From NCBI GenBank assembly GCA_963555705.1, contig CAUVWQ010000018.1, positions 62,001 to 126,000 on the forward strand: a stretch of DNA of 64,000 nucleotides, in the 5' to 3' direction. The position numbers and the translations under genes were made by a program. The stretch's first letter is position 1. Every line of letters starts with the position of its first letter. The DNA comes from Ligustrum vulgare (taxonomy: Eukaryota; Streptophyta; Magnoliopsida; Lamiales; Oleaceae). The notes beneath the pieces were generated by a model that saw only the letters and a list, made by a program, of their open reading frames with translations, was not told the origin of the DNA and made no database searches. Of this stretch, positions 26,643 through 35,605 are shown piece by piece.

Positions 26643-27296
26643 TCAAAGAGTTAAATTTACATTAACCGGACTCCATTTTCGCTTGATTCCCCTTCCTTGC
26701 GACCAATCTATCTTAACCCCTGCTGGATCTTGTATTGAGATATATGACTGCAGCTTATCCAGTAGTTCATCAATAGTAGGAGCAGAAATAAGAAGCCTTC
26801 TGGAAAATGGAGAGATGAATCCCTGTTCCACAGCATAATCAAGAAAGGTTAACAAACCATCAAAGAAATTGTTAACATTCAGAAGCCCAATAGGCTTAGT
26901 ATGGAGATCTAGTTGAGCCCACGAGGTAATGTTAAAAATTTCTTCTAAGGTACCAAAACCTCCGGGCAGGGCTATAAAGGCATCAGAACCATATAGCATA
27001 CAAGTTATGCGTTCATGGATGGATAAGGTTTGAACTTCATGCCCTCGTGTTTTGCCTGCAACATCTACCAAAGGGACAGGTATGACACCGATTACTTTTG
27101 ATTTCTCTGCAAGAGCAGATTGGGAAACACAACCCATTAGACCACTGCTACCACCCCCATATACAAGAGTGATACCTTTTTCCCCCAGTTTCTTTCCAAG
27201 ATCTACAGCCGCTTCTAGATAACCGAAGCCTTTCCCTACTTTTGATCCACAAAATACACAAATAGTTTTGATCTGTCGAAGTTTTGGTGCTTCCAT
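26643..27296 (-). CDS. LOG: Cytokinin riboside 5'-monophosphate phosphoribohydrolase, LONELY GUY type (element 1)
   Basis: 217 residues, the usual length for plant LOG, complete from an ATG in good context (AAAGATGG) to TGA. Enzymes of this family release free cytokinin base from the nucleotide in one step and act in cytosol and nucleus. Visible: N-terminal CVFCGS (13-18), LVYGGGSSGLMG (44-55), the conserved Arg in IHER (93-96), the family signature PGGFGTLEE (111-119), and TKPIGLLNV (133-141). The Lys that normally follows the Arg in plant LOGs is Ile97, and the signature Tyr is Phe114, so activity is likely but not certain. Host LOG genes are split by several introns; this copy has none, which suggests capture through RNA. 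It is antisense to the retroelement, 329 bp downstream of the viral-like gene. The protein is identical to that in element 2. Confidence 0.96.
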   Translation of the reverse strand: MEAPKLRQIKTICVFCGSKVGKGFGYLEAAVDLGKKLGEKGITLVYGGGSSGLMGCVSQSALAEKSKVIGVIPVPLVDVAGKTRGHEVQTLSIHERITCMLYGSDAFIALPGGFGTLEEIFNITSWAQLDLHTKPIGLLNVNNFFDGLLTFLDYAVEQGFISPFSRRLLISAPTIDELLDKLQSYISIQDPAGVKIDWSQGRGIKRKWSPVNVNLTL

Positions 27297-27370
27297 CTTT
27301 GATATTAAAGAAGGGAAAACTTACGAAGAAGATGTGATTTTGGGATGCCTGAACTATGAAATATGTTTGG

Positions 27371-27380
27371 CTATTTAAAG
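27371..27380 (-). promoter_or_regulatory. Possible TATA box of LOG, element 1
   Basis: Minus-strand CTTTAAATAG about 75 nt upstream of the LOG ATG. The same TTTAAATAG core occurs upstream of the viral-like gene and is kept in element 2. Position fits a short-leader promoter, but nothing else supports it. Confidence 0.35.
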
Positions 27381-27484
27381 CCGGAAAAATTTACTGTTTT
27401 TGATTGATTCTGAAAAAGTAAAGATTCACTTTTTGACAAAATCGACCAACTTTTGACTATTTTATCAAAGATATCACCTTTCGG

Positions 27485-27583
27485 TGATTTATTTCCAGCT
27501 TTATCAAACTTCGAGAAAAGAAAAATATATTTATTTCCAGCTTTATCAAACCTCGAGAAAGGAAAATATATTTTATTTCCAAA
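27485..27583. repeat. Two-copy repeat between the two cargo genes, element 1
   Basis: TTTATTTCCAGCTTTATCAA with an adjoining CTCGAGAAA-type segment and ATATA occurs twice, about 48 bp apart. Element 2 has a single copy near 50160-50205, part of why the gap between the genes differs (329 against 300 bp). Confidence 0.7.
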
Positions 27584-27625
27584 ACGCGTGAAAGAAAGCA
27601 GCAAAATATTTTAAAAAGATTTACC

Positions 27626-28177
27626 TCATATCATTGATGAACTGCCAAAAGCCTCATTTTGTAAAACAGACTGGCAAACAGGATCTTTCGATATTATATT
27701 TTGGAGACTATAACGATCTTTGTCCTCGTTAAACTGAGCGTATAAGGAGAGAAGTTCACGTTGTACATAACCACTTGGGTGCGTCTCAAGAGTCAGTCGA
27801 ATATCATCCAAAGACTCCTTACTCAGTCCACCCTTTATGAATTCGATTTTATCATCCCGATTAGTAGAAGAATATCCTACTGATTTGCAAAGAGTATTAC
27901 AGTTCCAACGAGCACATTTGTAGCAACCACCCAGTCTTTTTGCTCTTCGTTTCTTTGCAAACGTGCTTTTGCCTAAACCAGGCATATGTTTTGGAAATGT
28001 TGATGGTAATTCACCAGATAGTCGAACCTTTGCTTCTATCAACCAGCGAACATCTTCTGGAATATCATGAGCCATTAGCAACCTCAATCTTTCGAGCCTT
28101 ATTTTATAGATCTTTCTCAGATCATTCATAGGAAGACTGGAATAATACTTGCGAATGTTAGAAAGGATGATATCCAT
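27626..28177 (-). CDS. Viral-like cysteine-rich nucleic-acid-binding protein (element 1)
   Basis: 183 residues from an ATG in ideal plant context (ACAATGG); a longer frame would need a TTG start and is not used. Visible: a charged N-terminal half with Arg/Leu-rich helix, the basic patch KKRRAKR (75-81), then cysteines at 85, 88, 93 and 97 (spacing 2, 4, 3), a GYSS segment and FIKGG, then about 60 residues of tail. Basic patch, cysteine cluster and following Gly-x-Ser...Ile-x-x-Gly resemble the 3'-proximal cysteine-rich proteins of carlaviruses and relatives (Betaflexiviridae), which bind nucleic acid and act in silencing suppression or as nuclear regulators. The cysteine spacing is tighter than in the viruses and the tail is extra, so this is a proposed relationship. 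It is intact, antisense to the retroelement and upstream of LOG. Confidence 0.6.
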   Translation of the reverse strand: MDIILSNIRKYYSSLPMNDLRKIYKIRLERLRLLMAHDIPEDVRWLIEAKVRLSGELPSTFPKHMPGLGKSTFAKKRRAKRLGGCYKCARWNCNTLCKSVGYSSTNRDDKIEFIKGGLSKESLDDIRLTLETHPSGYVQRELLSLYAQFNEDKDRYSLQNIISKDPVCQSVLQNEAFGSSSMI

Positions 28178-28902
28178 TGTTTGATGATTCAACCTCTTCC
28201 CAGCATGAACTATTTAAAAGCGCAAGGATATGAATGAATCCGCGTGATGTTGTGACCAGCAAGAAAGCGCAGGATTATTTTAATGAAAAGAGGAGACAAG
28301 AAGTAATGCGCTGTTAAATTTTATCGATAAAGGAGATTTGATTGGAGATTTGGAATATTTTCTTGGATTATGGGTACTGATATTTTGTTTTAATAATGAT
28401 AATCTTGGTATAGTGTGATGATACGTGGAAAGAGTACCGTATTGAATCAGAATTTATACGTATATACAAGTGAAAGAAATACTTTGCAGGAAATGTGGTG
28501 ACATTTAAATATAGAATCTTAGTTGGGAGATATTTGTTTACTGAATTTTGGGTTACAAATATTGGAAAGATAAGTTGATGATATTATGTTGATATGTTTG
28601 GGTATATTACGTAGAGAAAATATTCAGGTAATTCTTTGATTATTTTGGGAATTTTCGATGATAAGAAAGGAAAAATTATTATGATACGATATGTCAGTAA
28701 AGATTTGTTGAAATTTTAGAGATATATACGAATATTTGAGGTCACATGATACGATGATAAGTGACAAGTTACATGAATACTACAAGATATGATGAAATTT
28801 TTACATACGATTGGAAATTGTTTTGATTATTTTGAGAATATTCGATGATAAGAAGAAGAGATTCTGATTAAGTATTCAGAAATTATAAGATTAAGTAAGT
28901 TT
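28178..28902. other. Element 1 interior, 3' part without a gene
   Basis: AT-rich, no ORF of note. On the minus strand it would be the leader of the viral-like gene. It holds TTTAAATAG (28210-28218, only about 33 nt before the ATG) and possible splice acceptors such as TTTAACAG near 28310-28320, which could join to the antisense donor in the 3' LTR. These are inferences. Confidence 0.5.
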
Positions 28903-28938
28903 AATTTCGAGGACGAAATTATTTTAAGGAGGTAAGAT
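28903..28938 (+). other. Polypurine tract and Ty3/gypsy-like 3' signature, element 1
   Basis: AATTTCGAGGACGAAATT (28903-28920), itself an inverted repeat, is followed by the polypurine tract AAGGAGGTAAGAT (28926-28938) touching the 3' LTR. The tract primes plus-strand DNA synthesis. The signature is familiar from plant Ty3/gypsy elements. Confidence 0.85.
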
Positions 28939-31900
28939 TATAGCGACCCAGAATTTTTATGCAATAAATAATTATTTTAATATTTAGAAAATTGTGTCAC
29001 TACTATTTCATTTATTATTTTGAAGTTAACGCCGCGACGGATTCGTCTAGCCAAGTCAAGAAATATCGAATTTGTTCGATTTTAAATTAAAATCCGAATT
29101 TCTAAAATTATATTATTTTAATTATTTATTTAAAGTATTATTTTCAAAATCATTTTTCAGTCCAAAATATATCAGTTTTAAATACTTTTCTTGATCGAAG
29201 TTAGTCCAATATTTATCAAAAATTGTATCATGAACCCACATATTTTTCTTCCTTCTTTATTTCTCTTTCCACCTCAATATACCATAATCAAAGCATCTTC
29301 ATCATATCATTACACCTAACAAAGAACACCACTACCAATTAATCAAAGCTATCACAATTCAATCCTACCCCATGTGTATACTAAACATAATGATGAATTA
29401 CCCATATTCCACCCTTTTCATACCTAACTATTCATCATTTTTCCTAAATTTATACGTTCTCCATCTCCTCACAATACACACAACAAACTACCAAACCACT
29501 GCAAAAGTCATCACACCCTAACCGTCCCTGCTTAACCAACACTGCCCTTCACTACACCATCTGTTCATGTGAAAGAGGGAAAGCACTTGCAGCATCCTAT
29601 GCAATTCGAATTTTTAACAGCTAATGACCTGGTTCGGCAAGCTAATCCAAAAAAAAAAAAAAGACAGCATAAGAGCCTCCCCTGAGCAGACCCTACAACC
29701 AAATGAAGAAACCTTCCCAAGTATTTGAAAAGTAGCAGAACTGGTCGAATATTGCACAGGCCGGGAAGCACAACAGAGGCCGCACATGAGGAAAGTTTCG
29801 GCATTGATTCCAACATGAGCCTCCCTCACGCAGTTAACCTCACATAACCATCTCAACATCACACAATTCTCAATTCCATCAAGTTTTCAGAAATCATTCT
29901 CATTATCAATAACCTCACCACTGCAAATCACCATTTATCATCATCACCAAATTGGCAAGCCATAACCAAGATCCACAGCCTGCATATACAATAACCAAAT
30001 ACAACCAATGCCACCTTCAACACCATTTCAGTATTATCTCCACCACCGGTAGCATCACCAGCCCTTTCACTGTCACCACCCCTGCCAGGTTGAACTCCAA
30101 ACCAACCAGCACCACCACCACCAATCAATCAAGAACCGCCACTGCTTGAAACTCTGTTTTCCACAAACTAAATTCACAACGTTCAGTTGAACCCAATTTC
30201 TCAACCTCTCCAAATCACCATCGATCAGATCAAAAAACTCAATGATAAATAAACCCAGTTACCTACCTCAACTGTGGAACCACTTCGCCGGAGCTATCAC
30301 CGGAAATCGCAACCTTCGACCTAGGTTACACTTCGATTTCGCATCTAACCTCGCACCTGAAACCAAATCAGAACTCCCACTCTTTTTGCCGTCGCTCGCC
30401 ACACCTTACGCCTACGGTTCGCCGGCGTTCCACCGGCTGTAGCCCGGACTTCACCCTCCGTCGCCAGCTTCATCTCCCCTCTCGCCTGTCTCTCTCTGAT
30501 CGAAATTGAAAATAGAGAGAGAGTAAAGTTTTATTTAATATATTTGATTTTCGGAAATTTGCACTTTGGTCCCTGAAGTTTCAAAGGTTTTCAAATCAGT
30601 CCCCAAGTTTTAAAAAGGTTTTATTTCAGTCCTTTCAGCTTTTAAACTTATCATTTCAGTCCTTGCTGATTTACTTTATTTGATTTTAAGCCCAAGTTTC
30701 AAAGTATTCATTTTTAGTCCCTTAACTATCAAAAGTATTCATTTTAATCTCTCAACTTTCAAAATATCTATTTTAGTCCCTGAACTTTCAAAAGTATTCA
30801 TTTTAGTCCCTCAACTTTCAAAACATCAATTTTAGTCCTCAAATTATAATTTATCATTTTGAACTATATATTCGATATACTAAAGTGACTTATTGGCTAA
30901 GACGAAGCGTACGGAGAATTTAAAGAAATTGAAGTCATTCCCGCTCAACTTTGCACTCGTCGGATTTGAGGTAGACTCGCACTTATTAATTGATTTAAAT
31001 TATGATTTCATATAAATGTCATGTGACTTGTGAAAGTCAATTTTTAAGAAAAACAAGTATGTTTTTATGAAAGGTAAATATACCTTATGTTGTTATGAAA
31101 AGTAAGTATGTTTTTATGAAAAGAAAATATACTTTATGTTTTTACGAAAAGTAAGTATACCCTATGCTTCACGAAAATGTTTTTTTGGATCATTGCTATG
31201 AAATCAATCTACCAAGATTGTTTTGGGTCCCATATGATAAGTTATGATATGTTAAGGGGACCGGAGTTTTAGTAGCGCTACACATAAGAATTCTTGCCAC
31301 CTAAGTTCGGTAACATTCTTGTGTCTCCTATGTTTATGAGGATTTGCCACGAAGTTCGGTAAAATTCCTATCTTTCCATATGTTTATGAGGATTTACCAC
31401 CTAAGTTCGGTAAAATTCCTGTCGCATATGTTTATGAGGATTTCGATCCTATCTTATGTTATGATGCAATTGATCCCTATGAATTTCAGAAAATTATGCT
31501 TGGTATACTTACTACATAAGAATTTTTACCACTTAAGTTCGGTAAAATTCTTATGTTTATGAGGATTTCGATTTTATCCTATGTTATGATGAAAACTTAC
31601 TGTTATTATGATTTTACTACATAAGAATTCTTACCACCTAAGTTCGGTAAAATTCTTATGTTTATGAGGATTTCAATCCTATCTTATGTTATGCTTTCAA
31701 AAGAAATTATGCTTGGCATAATTAAAATGTTTTATAAGTATATGGTTTTCAAAGAACTGTTTTCAAAGAGATGTTTTCAAAGAGCATATGATTTGCAAAA
31801 TATGTCCCGTGCTGTAATGCACAATATGAGTTTTATCAAGAACAGTTTTATAAAGAAGCTCTATCAATGCCCGTTTTATAAAGAGCCGGGATTTATGTGT

Positions 31901-32330
31901 TTAATCATCTTATAAATTAAATTAATTTGCGATGAGTCTACTGAGTATTTCCCCCATGAAATACTCACCCTACTTTTAACAGTTTTGCAGATTTCGGAGA
32001 CGGTGGCGAGCGATGAATGATGGTGGCAATAATCGTTGAACGGTTGAAAGTTTGACGTTAATGATTTCCGTATTTTCCAAACAATCGAATATTTTAGAGA
32101 AGTTCATTTATTTGAGAAATTATGATATTGGCAATTTCTTTACAATATTAATGGTTCGATTTACTATTTCAAATGGTTTCATAAATGTTTTCAATTTTAG
32201 CGGCCATTACAGTTTATTTAATGTTGCCAAAAAATGAATTTCAATTATTTCTTCCGCAAAAATATTATTCGAAAAAATTTAGACAGAAAATGACGTAGTG
32301 AATCGGGTATACGGAACTCGGGGCGCTACA
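28939..32330 (+). repeat. 3' LTR of element 1 (3392 bp)
   Basis: Same length as the 5' LTR and no difference noticed at an offset of 6880 bp. Contains the same TATA-like box (30864-30872), hairpin array (31275-31670), gene-like insert and C-rich zone. Confidence 0.95.
30267..30530 (-). promoter_or_regulatory. Antisense leader-like exon with splice donor, element 1 3' LTR
   Basis: Copy of the segment at 23387-23650. From here an antisense transcript would pass through the rest of the LTR into the interior and read the viral-like gene and then LOG in sense. Donor GAG|GTAGGT with the exon ending at 30267. Confidence 0.4.
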
Positions 32331-32335
32331 CTAAG
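32331..32335. repeat. Target site duplication, right (CTAAG), nested element
   Basis: Matches 22054-22058; the solo LTR sequence resumes after it. Confidence 0.92.
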
Positions 32336-35300
32336 CAACCACCATCCCATATCAACCAAATTTTGATAATTTCCACTCAATTAATATATCAAAGATTCCT
32401 CCAAATCATAATGTTTTCCACTAATCAATTTCCCTTTTCTTTTTCCTCCATCATTCCATCATTATAACACCATTACCAATCCTCCAAATTCTCTGCAAGA
32501 ACTCAACCATCAAGCCTGCAGAAACCATCCCTCACAACTGAACCTCAATACTCAACCATTTCCAAACCGGCCACTGTTATCATCATCAATGCAGTCACCA
32601 CTGTCAACCAACAATCCTCAATCCAGCTACCACAATTATCAGTTGCAGCCCCAAACCATAACCACGAAACTTATGTATCATCAGCATCATCACCTCATTC
32701 CAACTCACCTCCACCATTTCCTCTATAATTCATTATCAATTCCACTACCAATTGTCTCTTCATTCCTACTCCATTTAAACCACCAGTCTACTGCATAAGC
32801 TCCACCTTCATCACTATGAATCAACCACCCAACAGCCAAATTCCGTTTGAGCCATCACCACAATGCCAACCTGCACCATCATCACCGAATCAAACAGCAA
32901 CCATGACCATCTCCATCATCAAGTCGCCACTCAGCCTCCCCTAAACCACCATGATTCAACCACATCGCCACTGTAATCACTACGGATCAGCCACCTCCAT
33001 GACTTCCAATTCACAGAGTCACTGCACTACCATTTTCATCACTACCAATTCAATCCACCATATTCAGCTACACACAGATCACAACCAAAACCGGCAATCA
33101 TCAGTCCAACCACCAGCCTGCCTCTGCCATTTCCAATTTCTGCTATCATCATTTCAACCACCAAATCACTGCCCGCCGAACCACTGCAGAACTTCAATTT
33201 TCATCACCATAAATCATCACCCCAATAACCGGTCAGTCTCACTACTTTCTTCACCATCAGCCACATCAACAGAGTCATCCACAACCACAATACACAAACC
33301 AAGAACTCTTCACCACCCAAAACCGCCCCTGCACCCAAGCTCCATTTAACCTCAGTACACTGCCCAAGTCAAATTTAAAGCCCAAAACCAAGAAATAAGA
33401 CCAGCCCAGAACCTTACCTGAACCTCGACCCATTGATGGCTGGATTTCTGCCGGCACATCGCCGACTGGAAGATCGGATTTCACTCCTTTTCCCTCACGA
33501 TTTCGCACGCCATCTCTCTATCTCTCGCTTTGCTCTCCCTCTGTCTCTTCTCTCGATCTGAAATGAAGAGAGAAATGATATTTTTAATATTAATATTTTG
33601 ATTTCGAGAATTTGCACTTTGGTCCCTGAAGTTTTAAAGTTATTTCAAATCAGTCCTTATGTTTTAAAAAGGTTTTATTTCAGTCCTTTCAGCTTTTAAA
33701 CTTATCAATTTCAGCCCTTAAGTTTTAAATGAGTTTAATCAGTCCCTCATTTTTAAAATCTATTATTCAGTCCCTGCTGATTTACTTTATTTTGATTTTA
33801 AATCCCAACTTTTGAAAATATTCATTTTAGTCCCTCAACTATCAAAAGTATTCATTTTAATCCCTCAACTTTCAAAGTATCTATTTTAGTCCCTGAACTT
33901 TCAAAAGTATTCATTTTAGTCCCTCAACTTTCAAAACATCAATTTCAGTCCTCAAATTATAATTTATCATTTTGAACTATATATTCGATAGACTAAAGTG
34001 ACTTATTGGCTAAGACGAAGCGTACGGAGAATTTAAAGAAATTGAAGTCATTCCCGCTCAACTTTGCACTCGTCGGATTTGAGGTAGACTCGCACTTATT
34101 AATTGATTTAAATTATGATTTCATATAAATGTCATGTGACTTGTGAAGAGTTATTTTTATGAAAGGAAATGAAAATGTATTTTCATGGAAAGAACAACGC
34201 GTAGACTCGCACTTATTAATTGATTTAAATTATGATTTCATATGAATGTCATGTGACTTGTGAAAGTCAATTTTTAAGAAAAGAAAGTATGTTTTTATGA
34301 AAGGTAAATATACCTTATGTTTTTATGAAGAGTAAGTATGTTTTTATGAAAAGAAAATATACTTTATGTTTTTACGAAAAGTAAGTATACCCTATGCTTC
34401 ACGAAAATGTTTTTTTGGATCATTGCTATGAAATCAATCTACCAAGATTGTTATGGGTCCCATATGATAAGTTATGATATGTTAAGGGGACCGGAGTTTT
34501 AGTAGCGCTACACATAAGAATTCTTGCCACGAAGTTCGGTAACATTCTTGTGTCTCCTATGTTTATGAGGATTTGCCACGAAGTTCGGTAAAATTCCTAT
34601 GTTTCCATATGTTTATGAGGATTTGCCACCTAAGTTCGGTAAAATTCCTGTCGCATATGTTTATGAGGATTTCGATCCTATCTTATGTTATGATGCAATT
34701 GATCCCTATGAATTTCAAAAATTATGCTTGGTATACTTACTACATAAGAATTCTTGCCACTGAAGTTCGGTAAAATTCTTATGTTTATGAGGATTTCGAT
34801 CTTATCTTATGTTATGATGGAAATGATCCCTATGAATTTCAAGAATTATGTTTTGGTATACTTACTGTTATTATGATTTTACTGCATAAGAATTCTTGCC
34901 ACCTAAGTTCGGTAAAGTTCTTGTGTCTCCCTATGTTTATGAGGATTTCAATCCTATCTTATGTTATGCTTTCAAAAGAAATTATGCTTGGCATAATTAA
35001 AATGTTTTTATAAGTATATGGTTTTCAAAGAGCTGTTTTCAAAGAGTTGTTTTCAAAGAGCCTATGATTTTCAAAATATGTCTCGTGCTGTAATGCACAA
35101 TATGAGTTTTATCAAGAGCCGTTTTATAAAGAAGCTCTATCAATGCCCGTTTTATAAAGAGCCGGGATTTATGTGTTTAATCATCTTATAAATTAAATTA
35201 ATCTGCGATGAGTCTACTGAGTATTTCCCCCATGAAATACTCACCCTACTTTTTAACAGTTTTGCAGATTTCGGAGACGGTGGCGAGCGATGAATGATGG

Positions 35301-35605
35301 TGGCAATAATCGTTAAACGGGTGAAAGTTTGACGTTAATGATTTCCGTATTTTTCCAAACAATCGAATAATTTAGAGAAGTTCATTTATTTGAGAAATTA
35401 TGACATTGTCAATTTCTTTACAAAATTAATGGTTCGATTTACTATTTCAAATGGTTTCATAAATGTTTCAATTTTATCGGCCATTACAGTTTATTTAATG
35501 TTGCCAAAAATGAATTTCAATTATTTCTTCCGCAAAAATATTATTCGAAAAATTTAGACAGAAAATGACGTAGTGAATCGGGTATACGGAACTCGGGGCG
35601 CTACA
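32336..35605 (+). repeat. Right part of the solo LTR
   Basis: Continues the LTR interrupted at 22058. It has the C-rich low-complexity zone (to about 33400), an antisense leader-like exon (33418-33580), the TAGTCCCT repeats, the TATA-like box (33977-33985), a 117-bp direct duplication beginning GTAGACTCGCACTT at 34084 and 34201, the hairpin array (34500-34945) and the terminal GGGGCGCTACA. The duplication is absent from the other LTRs. Confidence 0.9.
33418..33580 (-). promoter_or_regulatory. Antisense leader-like exon with splice donor, solo LTR
   Basis: Minus strand: GA-rich leader (around 33510-33565), an exon-like stretch with CCGGCAG, then the donor CAG|GTAAGG with the exon ending at 33418. 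The sequence has diverged from the other LTRs but the order of parts is the same. Confidence 0.35.

Larger units (their letters stand above)
22059..32330 (+). mobile_element. Complete non-autonomous LTR retrotransposon carrying LOG and a viral-like gene (element 1)
   Basis: 10,272 bp: 5' LTR 22059-25450, interior 25451-28938, 3' LTR 28939-32330. Both LTRs are 3392 bp, and I see no difference between them, so the insertion is very recent. A tRNA-iMet primer site, a polypurine tract and a 5-bp target duplication complete the structure. The interior has no gag, protease, reverse transcriptase or integrase, so movement must depend on enzymes from elsewhere. The conserved AATTTCGAGGACGAAATT next to the polypurine tract is, from my knowledge of plant Ty3/gypsy (Tekay/Del-type) elements, typical of that superfamily. 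Two intact ORFs lie in antisense. Termini are 5'-TA...CA-3', not TG...CA. Confidence 0.95.
21526..35605 (+). mobile_element. Solo LTR of a Ty3/gypsy-like family, split by a nested element
   Basis: Begins TATAGCGACCCAG and ends GGGGCGCTACA like the LTRs of the complete elements, and is flanked by AAAAA duplications, so it is one LTR unit. Its two parts are 21526-22058 and 32336-35605, together 3803 bp, longer than the other LTRs (3322-3392 bp). There is no primer site after its right end; satellite resumes at once. The simplest history is insertion of a full element, LTR-LTR recombination to a solo LTR, then insertion of a second family member at 22059. It is the oldest insertion in the window and its CACC/CATCA-rich part differs most from the others. 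Confidence 0.9.

Noticed and set aside
26584..26838. Plus-strand ORF of 84 residues overlapping LOG
   Set aside because: Shadow of the LOG gene and its downstream repeats.
27305..27330. Splice-donor-like GTAAGT in the LOG leader (minus strand)
   Set aside because: The nearest acceptor before the ATG would leave an intron of under 30 nt, too short for plants.
28178..28192. N-terminal extension of the viral-like protein by five residues
   Set aside because: It would start at TTG; the ATG at 28177 has an ideal plant context.
32951..33349. 132-residue ORF in the solo LTR
   Set aside because: Same low-complexity C-rich zone; no domain and no relation to the neighbouring LTR subtypes at protein level.
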